From Sinorhizobium medicae (lineage in GTDB: Bacteria; Pseudomonadota; Alphaproteobacteria; Rhizobiales; Rhizobiaceae): a DNA stretch of 64,000 bases. The stretch lies in NCBI RefSeq assembly GCF_007827695.1, contig NZ_VITA01000006.1, positions 248,001 through 312,000 of the forward strand, in the 5' to 3' direction. The notes under the pieces were generated by a model that saw nothing but the letters and a program-made list of their open reading frames with translations, did not search any database and had not been told where the DNA came from. Numbering within the stretch: position 1 is the stretch's first letter; each line of letters starts with the position of its first letter. Shown in pieces: positions 40,391-48,066 of this stretch. Both the position numbers and the translations under genes were made by a program.

Positions 40391-40483
40391 GGATCGAGGC
40401 AACCGTTCGCCGCTGCCGTTTTCTCTTTCGGCGCGGCAGGCATTCTGCGTAGAGTGGAAGCGGGGCCGGTTTCGGAGGAGAAA

Positions 40484-40888
40484 ATGACAGACGCCCAGAC
40501 GATAGCCAGCCGTTTCATGGAAGCCCTGAACGATCGCGACTTCGACGCGCTTTCCCGCCTCGTCGACGAGGACGTTGCGTTCGACTCGCTCAGCGGAGAG
40601 CGAACCCTCGGTGCCGGCTCGCTCAGGAGCTGGATGATGAACTATCTGCGCCATTTCGACGAGAGCTTGAGTGACATCGTGCTGATGCGAGACGCCGCCG
40701 GCCAGCGCGTGGCTGCGGACACGACCGCGCGCGGCACTTACCGCGAGACTTTGGCCGGCTTTCCCGACGCCTCCGGTCAGGCCTATTCCATCGCGAGCGT
40801 CTTTGTCTTCGAGATCGAGGACGGCCTGATCACGCGGCTCAGCCAATATCGTAACATCCGGCTCTTCGAGCGGGAACTCGCGGGCTGA
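40484..40888 (+). CDS. SnoaL/NTF2-like protein (ketosteroid-isomerase-like fold)
   Basis: A 134-residue single-domain protein of the NTF2-like superfamily. N-terminal ASRFMEALNDRDFDALSRLV and VDEDVAFDS form the usual cone-shaped barrel start; DAAGQRVAADTTARGTY and VFVFEIEDGLITRLSQYRNI form the sheet. Such proteins are isomerases, hydrolases or ligand binders; no catalytic call is possible. The start at 40484 has CGGAGGAG. Confidence 0.85.
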   Translation: MTDAQTIASRFMEALNDRDFDALSRLVDEDVAFDSLSGERTLGAGSLRSWMMNYLRHFDESLSDIVLMRDAAGQRVAADTTARGTYRETLAGFPDASGQAYSIASVFVFEIEDGLITRLSQYRNIRLFERELAG

Positions 40889-41026
40889 ACACGATTCGTA
40901 GTGCGTGGCAGGGCGGGATCAACCTGAATACCGCATGAACGGACAGTTCCGGTGCCGTTCAGTTTGGCCGGGCTATTTTTGCCTCAACAGTCAAGCAGAA
41001 CCGCTTCGTCCCACCGGAGAAAAACC

Positions 41027-41380
41027 ATGAAGAAGTTCCTCGTTAATGCCGCCATTGCCGCCGTGATCGGATTGACCGGTCTGGTTTCCACTGCCTCTGC
41101 CCAGTCGCTCACCCTCGAAATCGGCCCGGGTGGCGTCCAGTATCGCGATTACGACCGTCACGACGACTGGCGGGGCCGCGGGCACTACGACCGCCGTGAC
41201 CGCCGTGGTCGCTGTGCACCCGGTCTCGCCGTCGAGAAGGCACGCGACCGTGGCCTTCGCCGCGCCTATGTCGCGGACGTAACGGGCCGCCGCGTCGTCG
41301 TCGAAGGCCGCCGCCGCGGCCACCGCCAGGCCATCGTGTTCGCCAATGCCCGCGGATGCCCGGTCATCGGCCGCTGGTAA
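41027..41380 (+). CDS. small exported Arg-rich protein
   Basis: A 117-residue secreted protein: signal peptide MKKFLVNAAIAAVIGLTGLV cut after TASA, then SLTLEIGPGGVQYRDYDRHD, a run of Arg/Asp/Gly (RGHYDRRDRRGR), and a conserved-looking C-terminal domain with two Cys (GRCAPGLAVEKARDRGLRRA, and NARGCPVIGRW), probably disulfide-bonded. Similar small periplasmic proteins are frequent in rhizobia; function unknown. CGGAG precedes the start. Confidence 0.82.
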   Translation: MKKFLVNAAIAAVIGLTGLVSTASAQSLTLEIGPGGVQYRDYDRHDDWRGRGHYDRRDRRGRCAPGLAVEKARDRGLRRAYVADVTGRRVVVEGRRRGHRQAIVFANARGCPVIGRW

Positions 41381-41420
41381 AAGCCCGAATTTCCGTCTTG
41401 TCTCCCCCGGCTGACGGAAA

Positions 41421-41459
41421 AGGAGCCCTCACGCCTCGGCGTGGGGGCTCCTTAGTTTT
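41421..41459 (+). terminator. intrinsic terminator
   Basis: AGGAGCCCTCACGCC / GGCGTGGGGGCTCCT, a 15-base stem with one G-U pair and a 2-base loop, followed by TTAGTTTTG. It ends the exported protein gene. Confidence 0.75.
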
Positions 41460-41518
41460 GCGCAAGGAAGAATGCATGCGGCTTTCCGCCGGCACCCCGC
41501 GTCTCAACGCTTTGAAAT

Positions 41519-41566
41519 CAATCACGATGTTTTAGATCGATCCGACCTGGAATATCGTGATCAAGC
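41519..41566. repeat. dispersed palindromic intergenic repeat, copy 3
   Basis: ATCACGATGTTTTAGATCGA and TCCGACCTGGAATATCGTGA TCAAGC, matching copies at 4558 and 12807 in both arms. It directly follows the stop of the SIMPL gene (41573). Confidence 0.7.
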
Positions 41567-41572
41567 ACAGCG

Positions 41573-42367
41573 CTACTGGTCGATGGCGAATGTCACGTTG
41601 ACGTTGACGTTGTAGGCATTCTCGCCCGTTGCGATGGGAACCGAATCGGCGGCAAATTCCTTGGCCATGCTTCGCACGACGGGAATCGGCTCGGGCCGGG
41701 AGGGCTGTTCCGAAATTTCAATCAGACGGCCGAGCGAGACGCCGGCCGCCTCTGCCAGAACCCTTGCCTTGTTGATTGCATCGGCGACCGCGGCCTTGCG
41801 GGCCTCCGTGATCACGGCTTCCGGCTTGTCGTTGGTGAACTCGATGCCGCCGCCCTGATTGACGCCGAGGCTTACGGATTTGTCGAGGATCTCGCCGAGC
41901 TGCCCCAGATCCCGCACGCGAACACCGACGCCGTTGACGACCTGGTAGCCCACCAGTTCCGGTGGCCGATTACCGCCGTCATTGTTCTGAGGATAGTGAT
42001 ATTGCGGATTGATCGAAAAGCCGCTCGTCTGAAGGTCGCGCTCGGCGATCCCGGCCTGCTTCAATGCCGAGAGCACGTCCGCCATCGCCTTGTTGTTGGC
42101 ATCGAGCGCCTCGCGCGCCGTTTTTGCGTCTTTGACTACGCTGAGCTGCAGAACCGCCATGTCCGGCGCAGTCGTCGAACGGCCTTCCCCGGAAACCTTG
42201 ATGACCGCCTGGCGGCCCCGGACGGCATCCGGACGCCCCTTTCCGTCTCCCTTGCCATCCTTGCCGGCGGCACTGTCTTGAGCGGCTGCTGCCGCCGCGA
42301 AGGCCCCAGCAAATGCGGCTGCAACTGCTGCGACATGTACGGTGCGGGCAATGCGTGTAGAGCTCAT
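41573..42367 (-). CDS. SIMPL-domain exported protein
   Basis: A 264-residue periplasmic protein of the SIMPL (DUF541) family, related to BP26/Omp28 of Brucella. Signal peptide at residues 1-28 (HVAAVAAAFAGAFAAAAAA, cut before QDS), then a charged Gly/Lys linker and the SIMPL domain: VIKVSGEGRSTTAPDMAVLQ, NNKAMADVLSALKQAGIAER, DLQTSGFSINPQY, and a C-terminal ARVLAEAAGVSLGRLIEISE. BP26 forms ring-like channel structures; the role is not settled. The start at 42367 has CCGGAGAG; the upstream frame runs toward the tRNA and is not coding. Confidence 0.92.
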   Translation of the reverse strand: MSSTRIARTVHVAAVAAAFAGAFAAAAAAQDSAAGKDGKGDGKGRPDAVRGRQAVIKVSGEGRSTTAPDMAVLQLSVVKDAKTAREALDANNKAMADVLSALKQAGIAERDLQTSGFSINPQYHYPQNNDGGNRPPELVGYQVVNGVGVRVRDLGQLGEILDKSVSLGVNQGGGIEFTNDKPEAVITEARKAAVADAINKARVLAEAAGVSLGRLIEISEQPSRPEPIPVVRSMAKEFAADSVPIATGENAYNVNVNVTFAIDQ

Positions 42368-42515
42368 CGGGGTTTCTCTCCGGTTGTTTGTCGCTGATTC
42401 CATGCTTACCGATTGTGTAGCTATTGCGGCAATGGCTTGTCGGCCAAAAAGATTTAGGCTAGAGCCAGCACTGCGGACTGCCATTGGTCCGCAACCGCCG
42501 ACCACGAGGACGGCA

Positions 42516-42591
42516 GGGCCTGTAGCTCAATGGTTAGAGCCGGCGGCTCATAACCGCTTGGTTGGGGGTTCGAGTCCCTCCGGGCCCACCA
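42516..42591 (+). tRNA. tRNA with CAU anticodon, probably tRNA-Ile2
   Basis: A complete 76-base cloverleaf: acceptor GGGCCTG/CGGGCCC with one G-U, D-arm GCTC-AATGGTTA-GAGC, anticodon stem GGCGG/CCGCT around CTCATAA, T-arm GGGGGTTCGAGTCCCTC, and encoded CCA. The anticodon is CAU. The anticodon arm plus variable region (GGCGGCTCATAACCGCTTGG) resembles the minor isoleucine tRNA of E. coli more than elongator methionine tRNA. It would then need TilS lysidine modification to read AUA. The Met alternative remains open. Confidence 0.9.
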
Positions 42592-42846
42592 TTCCCTCAT
42601 TGAACGTCGTTTTTCCTTCATTTTCCCGGGTCTGTCTCGCCGGAATTCTGCTTAGGCGAAAGCGAAACCTCCCGGGCCACATATGTCTTGCAGCGCTCGA
42701 AACCTGAATCGATGATGCGCTCGGGTCCGCACGGCTTCGTATAGTGCTGCTGCGCCATTCCTGCGTTGATCGCGGCATGGGGCGCTGCGCGGAAATCGCC
42801 GAGAGCGTTCTGGTGTCGCTATCCTGAGCCGGAACGGAGACCGCTG

Positions 42847-43178
42847 ATGCCCCGCTGGAAGAAGCCGACCAAAGAAGAAGTCCTGGAAAATCGACGCGAT
42901 CTGGCGAACCGTGCGCGCAGCGGTGAGCTGCGCTTGCCCCATGCCGTTGCTGAAATTCGCAAGGGCTTCGGCATGACGCAAGAGGAGTTTGCGAAGATGC
43001 TGGCGCTCACCAGGAGGCAGGTTGCCGAAATCGAAGCCGGCACAGCGAACCCGACATTGGAGACATTGGAAAAAATGGCCGTCTATTCGGCTTTGGGGTG
43101 GGTTTCGTGCCGGGGACGATAAAGAAAACTGAGAGCGAGCGTGATCCGGCGCCGAAAGGCTCTCACGAACGCCCATAG
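42847..43178 (+). pseudogene. XRE-type HTH regulator with a 3' frameshift
   Basis: The uninterrupted frame (42847-43122) encodes 91 residues: N-terminal KKPTKEEVLENRRDLANRAR and an XRE HTH (MTQEEFAKMLALTRRQVAEI, EAGTANPTLETLEKMA). It then ends in an atypical VYSALGWVSCRGR. Reading one frame over from 43083 gives LFGFGVGFVPGTIKKTESER and so on to a stop at 43178, the ending expected for this family. One missing C near 43080 (GGCC-GTCTA for GGCCCGTCTA) would account for the break. It may be a real frameshift or a base-call error. The start has GGAG. It would be a HipB-like DNA-binding protein; no hipA is adjacent. Confidence 0.6.
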
Positions 43179-43954
43179 CCGATCGACTGGCGTGCTGCAT
43201 CGCATTCTTCGCACGCCACTTCTGCCGGATGCAGGAAGACGAGCGGGTCGTGGGCCAATTGTTCCATTGCGATTTTCACGATGTCGCGTGAGCGGACCAG
43301 GCGGGCATGGGCGTTGCCGATCTGCCCCTCCTTCTGGAGGCCGTTTCGCCTCAACCAGACGTCGGCCAGGCTGAAGTTCTGGCAACAGTGATCATTCTCC
43401 AGATAGGCAATGCGGACCCGGCTGCCATTTTCGACGATCGTGCAGTGTCTCGGCACTCCATAAGGAACCTTGGACATCAGCTCGGCGAGATGCAAGGTGG
43501 TGTTCGAATCGTGTCCGACGCCGAGGAGTATCACCTGTCCGTCGAGTTCATGGATACGCCCTATCGGACTGGGGGGACAATGCGGGGGCAGGGGCAGGGG
43601 GTCCGATGTGATGCGTGCGGCAAGCGGTCCCGCCGCTGCAAAGGCGAACGGATGGTCGCTGCGCACCACACCCTCAAGACGCCAGAAAGTATCGGCGAGT
43701 ATTCCCAGATCCGATGTTGCTGAGGTCGTCGCCGGCTCGAATGGCTCGTCGTCAAGGCCCGACCAGGAGGGCATGACGAGCGTGCCTTCCGGGCCGATGG
43801 CGGTGCGCAGAGCGGCGATCATGCCGGCCGGACCGCCTTCGACCGGCCGGACGCTGCGAAACGAAGAGTGAACGACAAGAACGCCTCCGGGCTTCACCCC
43901 GAGGGTGAGGAGTTGATTGACGAGTTCCGAAATGCGCCATTCACGTTGCGTCAT
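43163..43954 (-). CDS. AAC(3)-family aminoglycoside N-acetyltransferase-like protein
   Basis: About 263 residues, antibiotic acetyltransferase family (AAC(3)/YokD fold), which transfers acetyl from acetyl-CoA to an amino group. Family motifs: GVLVVHSSFRSVRPVEGGPA, GPEGTLVMPSWSG, RSDHPFAFAAAGPLA, and the active-site loop GVGHDSNTTLHLAELMS with the catalytic His. The C-terminal part carries CEECDAARQS. Chromosomal members need not give resistance. ATG 43954 is used here; a GTG at 43975 is possible and neither has a good ribosome site. It converges with the frameshifted HTH gene, overlapping its restored end. Confidence 0.87.
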   Translation of the reverse strand: MTQREWRISELVNQLLTLGVKPGGVLVVHSSFRSVRPVEGGPAGMIAALRTAIGPEGTLVMPSWSGLDDEPFEPATTSATSDLGILADTFWRLEGVVRSDHPFAFAAAGPLAARITSDPLPLPPHCPPSPIGRIHELDGQVILLGVGHDSNTTLHLAELMSKVPYGVPRHCTIVENGSRVRIAYLENDHCCQNFSLADVWLRRNGLQKEGQIGNAHARLVRSRDIVKIAMEQLAHDPLVFLHPAEVACEECDAARQSIGYGRS

Positions 43955-43975
43955 GGTTGTACCGGATGAGTCCAC

Positions 43976-44320
43976 TTTAATTGGTGTTCTGACAGCGCTT
44001 GCTCACGGTATCGGCTTCGAACGCGTTGAAAATAGCGTTGAGGCGGGCGTGGAACAATAATGGGGAGCTCCGTCGGCGCTTTCAGGTTCCCCTTGGGAGC
44101 TATAAGCGGCATCGGTTGCCATGTTCCGCCTTTTCAAGCATGTTCATGCATGGCTGCATCTGGGCTGAAAACCGCGCACACTGGCTATCCGCTCTGCGGA
44201 CCGAGGTGTGATTGCCCTAAGGGGTGGAAGAGGGCTGGGTGAACGAGATTTCGATGCATTCGCCGGCGGCGGCCGGTGGTGACCTAAAATCATATTGATC
44301 TAAAGCCGTTTGGGGTTTTC
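43976..44320. other. 345-base region upstream of the BTAD regulator
   Basis: No ORF with coding character. It ends with a half copy of the dispersed palindromic repeat (44277-44305: GACCTAAAATCATATTGATC). A direct near-repeat CATGTTCATGCATGGCTGCA lies at about 44139. No clear promoter. Confidence 0.4.
44277..44305. repeat. half copy of the dispersed palindromic repeat
   Basis: GACCTAAAATCATATTGATC then TAAAG matches the right arm of the family (GACCTAAAAACATGAACGTG). It lies 16 bases before the GTG of the BTAD regulator, so it is in the leader of that gene. Confidence 0.4.
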
Positions 44321-46159
44321 GTGGCGGTGCCGCATTTTCATCTGCAGACATTCGGGGAATTGCGGCTGGTCGATTCCGGCGGCGTGGTCGTGGCGTGCCC
44401 GGAGCGGGGCCTGCTTATTCTGGCCTACCTCAGCATATCCGGGCAGAGAACGGTCTCCCGCGAAAAGCTCTCGATGCTGATCTGGCCCGAGCGGGAGAAG
44501 AGCGTCGCTTTCAAGAACCTGCGCTCTACCCTGTGGCGCATGCGCCACCTTGCCGCGAACTCGGGGCCGCTCACGTCGGCGACGGAAATAGATGTGACGC
44601 TGGGGGAGATTGCCTGCGACGCCGCCGGTTTCGAGGCGCTCGGGAGCTCGGAGGAAGCGTTTCGCGCCGGGCTCTCGCTCTGGCGCGATACGTTCCTAGC
44701 AGGCGCCGATGTGCCTCCCGGGCGTTATGCGGACTGGGTTGGAGAGCAGCGGAGCGTGTTTACGCAAAAGCTGCGCGCGGCACTTTTAGCCGGCGGAGAG
44801 CGATTTGCCGACAGGTCGATGCTGCGGACGGCGTGCATGCATCTCCTCGAACTCGATCCGGCGGATACTGCCGTGCGCGCAATCCTGGAGCGGTTGACCG
44901 GCGTGGGTCTCGTCATCGGGAAAGGCTCGCCGGACGGGGCCTGGCTGCGGCAGGGGGCCTTTGCAGGGGAGTCGCCCCGGGCGCCGGCAAGGGATGCGAT
45001 AACCCCGCCGGTTGCGCCCGCACCGCGCGTTGCGCTGCTTCCGCCCGCGGCTTTCGGCAGTGATCCGATGCTTCACGCGGTCAGCATGGCCGTGGTCGAA
45101 GACATCACGATCGGATTATGCGCGCTGCGCTCGATGTCGGTTGTTGCCCCTTACACTGCCGAGCGTATTCGGGATGCGGCGGACAAGGCTGCCTTCCTGG
45201 AAAAACATGCCGTCACTTATGCGCTCGACTGTCGCATGTCGGACCAGGGGCTGTTTACTCAACTCATCTTCCTGCCGTCCGACGCGATCGTCTGGGCGGA
45301 GCGCTTTTCGATCTCTCCGGTCGGGCTCCTGCAACAGCGTCAGGAAATTGCCTTTCACGTGGCCAGCGCGGTAGCGGAACAGGTGGAGACCGGGCGTATC
45401 GGGCACCTCGATTACGTGACCAATCCGGACGCCTATTACGCCTATCTCGCCGGCCTGCGAAACCTTTCGAACGTCGGCCTTCCCGAAATCCGCAGGGCAC
45501 GCCGCGATTTCAAGACGGCGCTCAGGCACAAGCCGGATTTTGCCCCGGCGCTAAGCGGCATCGCACGCACCTATGCGATCGAGTGGGTCCTGACGGCTCG
45601 GGGCGACCAGGAGCTTTTGACGGTAGCCGAGCGTCACGCCAAGGAAGCGATCGAGAGCGATGAAGAGCTTCCCGGAGCACATCGCGAATTCGGCGTCGTC
45701 AGACTTTATCAGGGCGACCTCGATGGAAGTCTTGCGGCGCTGGACCGCGCCGAAAATCTGAGCCCGCATTATGCCGACGTGCTGTACAGCCATGCGGACA
45801 CGCTCGTCCATGCCTCCCGCCCGCGTGAGGCTCTCGACAAGCTCGGCAAGGCGCTTTCGCTTAATCCCCTGGCGCCGGACATGTATTTCTGGAGCGCTGC
45901 CGGAGCCAGCTACTTTCTCGAAGAGTATGAGGATGCGATCGGCTACGTTCAGAAAATGAAGGACAAGTCGCCGGGCGACCGGCTGCTTGCAGCAAGCTGG
46001 GCGATGCTCGGCGATCAGAAGAAAGCGCGGTCATACAAGGTGAAGGCCCTGAGGGCCAATCCGACATTCGATGTCGACAAGTGGCTCGCCGTCGTTCCGA
46101 TGAAGGAACAATGGCAGAAGGACCTCTATCGCGAGGGGCTGAAAAGAGCGGGGTTTTGA
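44321..46159 (+). CDS. SARP/BTAD-type transcriptional regulator with TolB-like and TPR domains
   Basis: A 612-residue regulator. N-terminal winged HTH (about 1-90: RGLLILAYLSISGQRTVSRE, LSMLIWPEREKSVAFKNLRS), bacterial transcriptional activator domain (about 95-200), a Pro/Ala linker, a TolB-N-like domain (about 230-365: VAVVEDITIGLCALRSMSVV, YALDCRMSDQGLFTQL, IVWAERFSI), then TPR repeats (about 395-600: GAHREFGVVRLYQGDLDGSL, DKLGKALSLNPLAPDMYFW). SARP-type proteins often control secondary-metabolite genes. Two genes follow without a gap, ending in YcaO, so it probably controls or co-expresses with them. The start is GTG at 44321 with a poor site. Confidence 0.85.
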   Translation: MAVPHFHLQTFGELRLVDSGGVVVACPERGLLILAYLSISGQRTVSREKLSMLIWPEREKSVAFKNLRSTLWRMRHLAANSGPLTSATEIDVTLGEIACDAAGFEALGSSEEAFRAGLSLWRDTFLAGADVPPGRYADWVGEQRSVFTQKLRAALLAGGERFADRSMLRTACMHLLELDPADTAVRAILERLTGVGLVIGKGSPDGAWLRQGAFAGESPRAPARDAITPPVAPAPRVALLPPAAFGSDPMLHAVSMAVVEDITIGLCALRSMSVVAPYTAERIRDAADKAAFLEKHAVTYALDCRMSDQGLFTQLIFLPSDAIVWAERFSISPVGLLQQRQEIAFHVASAVAEQVETGRIGHLDYVTNPDAYYAYLAGLRNLSNVGLPEIRRARRDFKTALRHKPDFAPALSGIARTYAIEWVLTARGDQELLTVAERHAKEAIESDEELPGAHREFGVVRLYQGDLDGSLAALDRAENLSPHYADVLYSHADTLVHASRPREALDKLGKALSLNPLAPDMYFWSAAGASYFLEEYEDAIGYVQKMKDKSPGDRLLAASWAMLGDQKKARSYKVKALRANPTFDVDKWLAVVPMKEQWQKDLYREGLKRAGF

Positions 46160-46176
46160 TGATGAGGGGAAGCGAT

Positions 46177-46392
46177 ATGGCAGAAGTCGTAGTAATTGGT
46201 ATTGCCGGCGAGCAAGGTTTGTGGCTGGCGGATCTGAAAAATGGAACGGTCAGGCCGCTCGATCAGGTGTCGGGCGATCTCGCCACGGCGAACAAGCTCC
46301 GCCTGCAGGGCGGGACGATCGTCAAGAATGTTGATCTCGCAGTAGCGGTGTCGTCGGCCGACAAGGTGTTTTCGGGGCATTTCGACGGGTGA
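46177..46392 (+). CDS. 71-residue protein coupled to YcaO, possible substrate or partner
   Basis: Sequence MAEVVVIGIAGEQGLWLADL, then KNGTVRPLDQVSGDLATANK, LRLQGGTIVKNVDLAVAVSS and ADKVFSGHFDG. It lacks Cys, is rich in beta-forming residues, and has no signal peptide or TM segment. It starts 17 bases after the BTAD regulator (site AGGGGA) and its TGA overlaps the GTG of YcaO (GTGA), so the two are translationally coupled. It occupies the position where TfuA or a precursor peptide sits in other YcaO clusters. I recognise no family. Substrate, recognition partner or neither are all open. Confidence 0.7.
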   Translation: MAEVVVIGIAGEQGLWLADLKNGTVRPLDQVSGDLATANKLRLQGGTIVKNVDLAVAVSSADKVFSGHFDG

Positions 46393-47603
46393 TCGGCTTC
46401 GCTGTCGGCAGTCCTGCAGACACGCGCAATGCTTATTCCGATCGCGTTCTGAGCCCGGAAGAGACGTTCGACCGTGTCCGGCCACTGCTTTCCCGGTTCG
46501 GCGTGACCCGCATCGCACGGCACACGGGCCTCGACAGGATCGGGCTCCCGGTCTGGTGCGCCTACACGCCGAACGCACGATCGATCGCGGTTGCGCAGGG
46601 CAAGGGATTGACGGATCCGGAGGCGAAGGTTTCCGCGGTCATGGAGGCGCTGGAGCGCGCCGTTGCCTGCGAGCCCGCCGTCGGAACAATGGTCGCCACG
46701 GCCCGGACCTTGCGTGCATCCGGACGGACCGTGGAGCTGCTTCCCTGCCTGATTGCGGCCGGGCAGCAGGATATAGGGCCGGACGAAGAACTCGCATGGG
46801 CCCTCGGCTCCGACCTGATCTCCGGCCGCGAGATACTCGTGCCGCTCGCAGCGGCGCTGCTCGACCGTACCCTGCATTCGCGTTTCTGGATGTCGTCGGA
46901 TGGACTTGCGTCGGGAAACGTCGTGGAAGAAGCGATATTGCACGGACTGCTGGAGCGCATCGAGCGAGACGCGCACGTCCTCTGGGGCATCTCGGGGCGG
47001 GAGCACCGTTACGGGTGCTGTGTCGCTCCCGAGAGCCTGGGCGATGCAGCGTTGAACGGTCTCGTTGAGCGCATTGGGGCCGCCGGACTCGATCTCCGGC
47101 TTTTCGAAATCACCAGCGACATAGGCATTCCCTGTTTCCTGGCGCTGCTCGGCCCACCCGATATCGCGACCAGGGGCGGTGGCCGCTTCGTCGAAGTGAC
47201 GAGCGGCTGCGGCGCACATGTTTTTCCCGCCCGGGCGGCGATCAGGGCGGTGACAGAAGCGGCGCAGTCCCGGCTCACCTTCATCAGTGGTGCCCGGGAC
47301 GATGTCTTTCCCGAGACCTTCAACCGGCCCTTGCCGGAACTGACGCGGCAGGCCTTCCTCGCCGAGCCATCCAGACGGGCCATCGCCAGCCCGCAGGTCG
47401 GCGGAAGCCTTGAAGCGCTGCTGCGCCACACCGTTGATCACCTGACGAGCGCCGGCGTGCAATCTGCAATTGCGCTTCGTCTGTCGGCGAACGCGCTTCC
47501 GTTCTCGGTCGTCAAGATCTTCGTTCCCAAACTCGAGAATCCGGATGGTGATCGAGCGCGCCGTTTTGGTCCGCGTGCACTATCCAAAGCGCTCGCATCG
47601 TGA
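46389..47603 (+). CDS. YcaO-family ATP-dependent cyclodehydratase/thioamidation enzyme
   Basis: A 404-residue YcaO protein. YcaO enzymes phosphorylate a peptide-backbone amide oxygen with ATP to form azolines, amidines or thioamides. The signature DRIGLPVWCAYTPNARSIAV is followed by AQGKGLTDPEAKVSAVMEAL ERAV, with the ATP/Mg-binding Glu of EALER. A second typical block is EEAILHGLLERIERDAHVLW, then HVFPARAAIRAVTEAAQSRL. The C-terminus (FVPKLENPDGDRARRFGPRA) lacks the Pro-rich PxPxP tail that marks azoline-forming YcaOs. No TfuA, E1-like, dehydrogenase or transporter gene is adjacent. The GTG start overlaps the preceding TGA. Confidence 0.88.
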   Translation: MIGFAVGSPADTRNAYSDRVLSPEETFDRVRPLLSRFGVTRIARHTGLDRIGLPVWCAYTPNARSIAVAQGKGLTDPEAKVSAVMEALERAVACEPAVGTMVATARTLRASGRTVELLPCLIAAGQQDIGPDEELAWALGSDLISGREILVPLAAALLDRTLHSRFWMSSDGLASGNVVEEAILHGLLERIERDAHVLWGISGREHRYGCCVAPESLGDAALNGLVERIGAAGLDLRLFEITSDIGIPCFLALLGPPDIATRGGGRFVEVTSGCGAHVFPARAAIRAVTEAAQSRLTFISGARDDVFPETFNRPLPELTRQAFLAEPSRRAIASPQVGGSLEALLRHTVDHLTSAGVQSAIALRLSANALPFSVVKIFVPKLENPDGDRARRFGPRALSKALAS

Positions 47604-47738
47604 CGGGAGCGGGCAATGGGGCTCCGGGCGAAGATCCGCTAAATACTCCACCTGAGCGTGTGCAACGCTCGTGAAACGCGCGGAAATGCCGAACTCGTTT
47701 ATAGTCGCCCTCATCACAGGCATGGATTGGGGGTTCAT

Positions 47739-47960
47739 ATGACTAATCATTCTTCGTCCTTGACGGATACCGAGGTGGAACTTGCGAGCATTGCCCGAAT
47801 GTTGAGCCACATTCGCGAGAGCGCTCGTGCCTTGGAGGCACAGGCCGTCGAGTATTGCATCGATATGGCACTGCAAGCGGTCGCCAACGAATTGCGGGAT
47901 CGCGGCGAGCTCGTCATTGCCGCTGCGGGCTTCGACAATAGAACGACCCTGCTGCAATAG
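47739..47960 (+). CDS. 73-residue helical protein downstream of YcaO
   Basis: MTNHSSSLTDTEVELASIAR then MLSHIRESARALEAQAVEYC and IDMALQAVANELRDRGELVI, ending AAAGFDNRTTLLQ. It is predicted to be two or three amphipathic helices with one Cys, soluble, of unknown family. GGGGG precedes the ATG by 4-5 bases. It lies 135 bases after YcaO on the same strand; that gap could hold its own promoter, so membership in the YcaO unit is uncertain. A weak hairpin (48020-48048) follows. Confidence 0.6.
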   Translation: MTNHSSSLTDTEVELASIARMLSHIRESARALEAQAVEYCIDMALQAVANELRDRGELVIAAAGFDNRTTLLQ

Positions 47961-48066
47961 CGCGCTGCGGGGAAACCCGCCTGCGCTGCTACCGCACCCG
48001 ACCGCACTTCTTTCGTCCTCACCATTCCTGTGGCATACAGGAAGGTGGGGATATGAAGAGCAAGCG

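Noticed and set aside
42516-42591. Possible integration site (att) at the tRNA 3' end
   Set aside because: No integrase, no second copy of the tRNA end was noticed downstream, and no phage genes are present.
46389-47603. TfuA-YcaO thioamidation pair
   Set aside because: The upstream partner has no TfuA features (it is 71 residues and lacks the TfuA core), so the standard pair is not present although thioamide chemistry is still possible.
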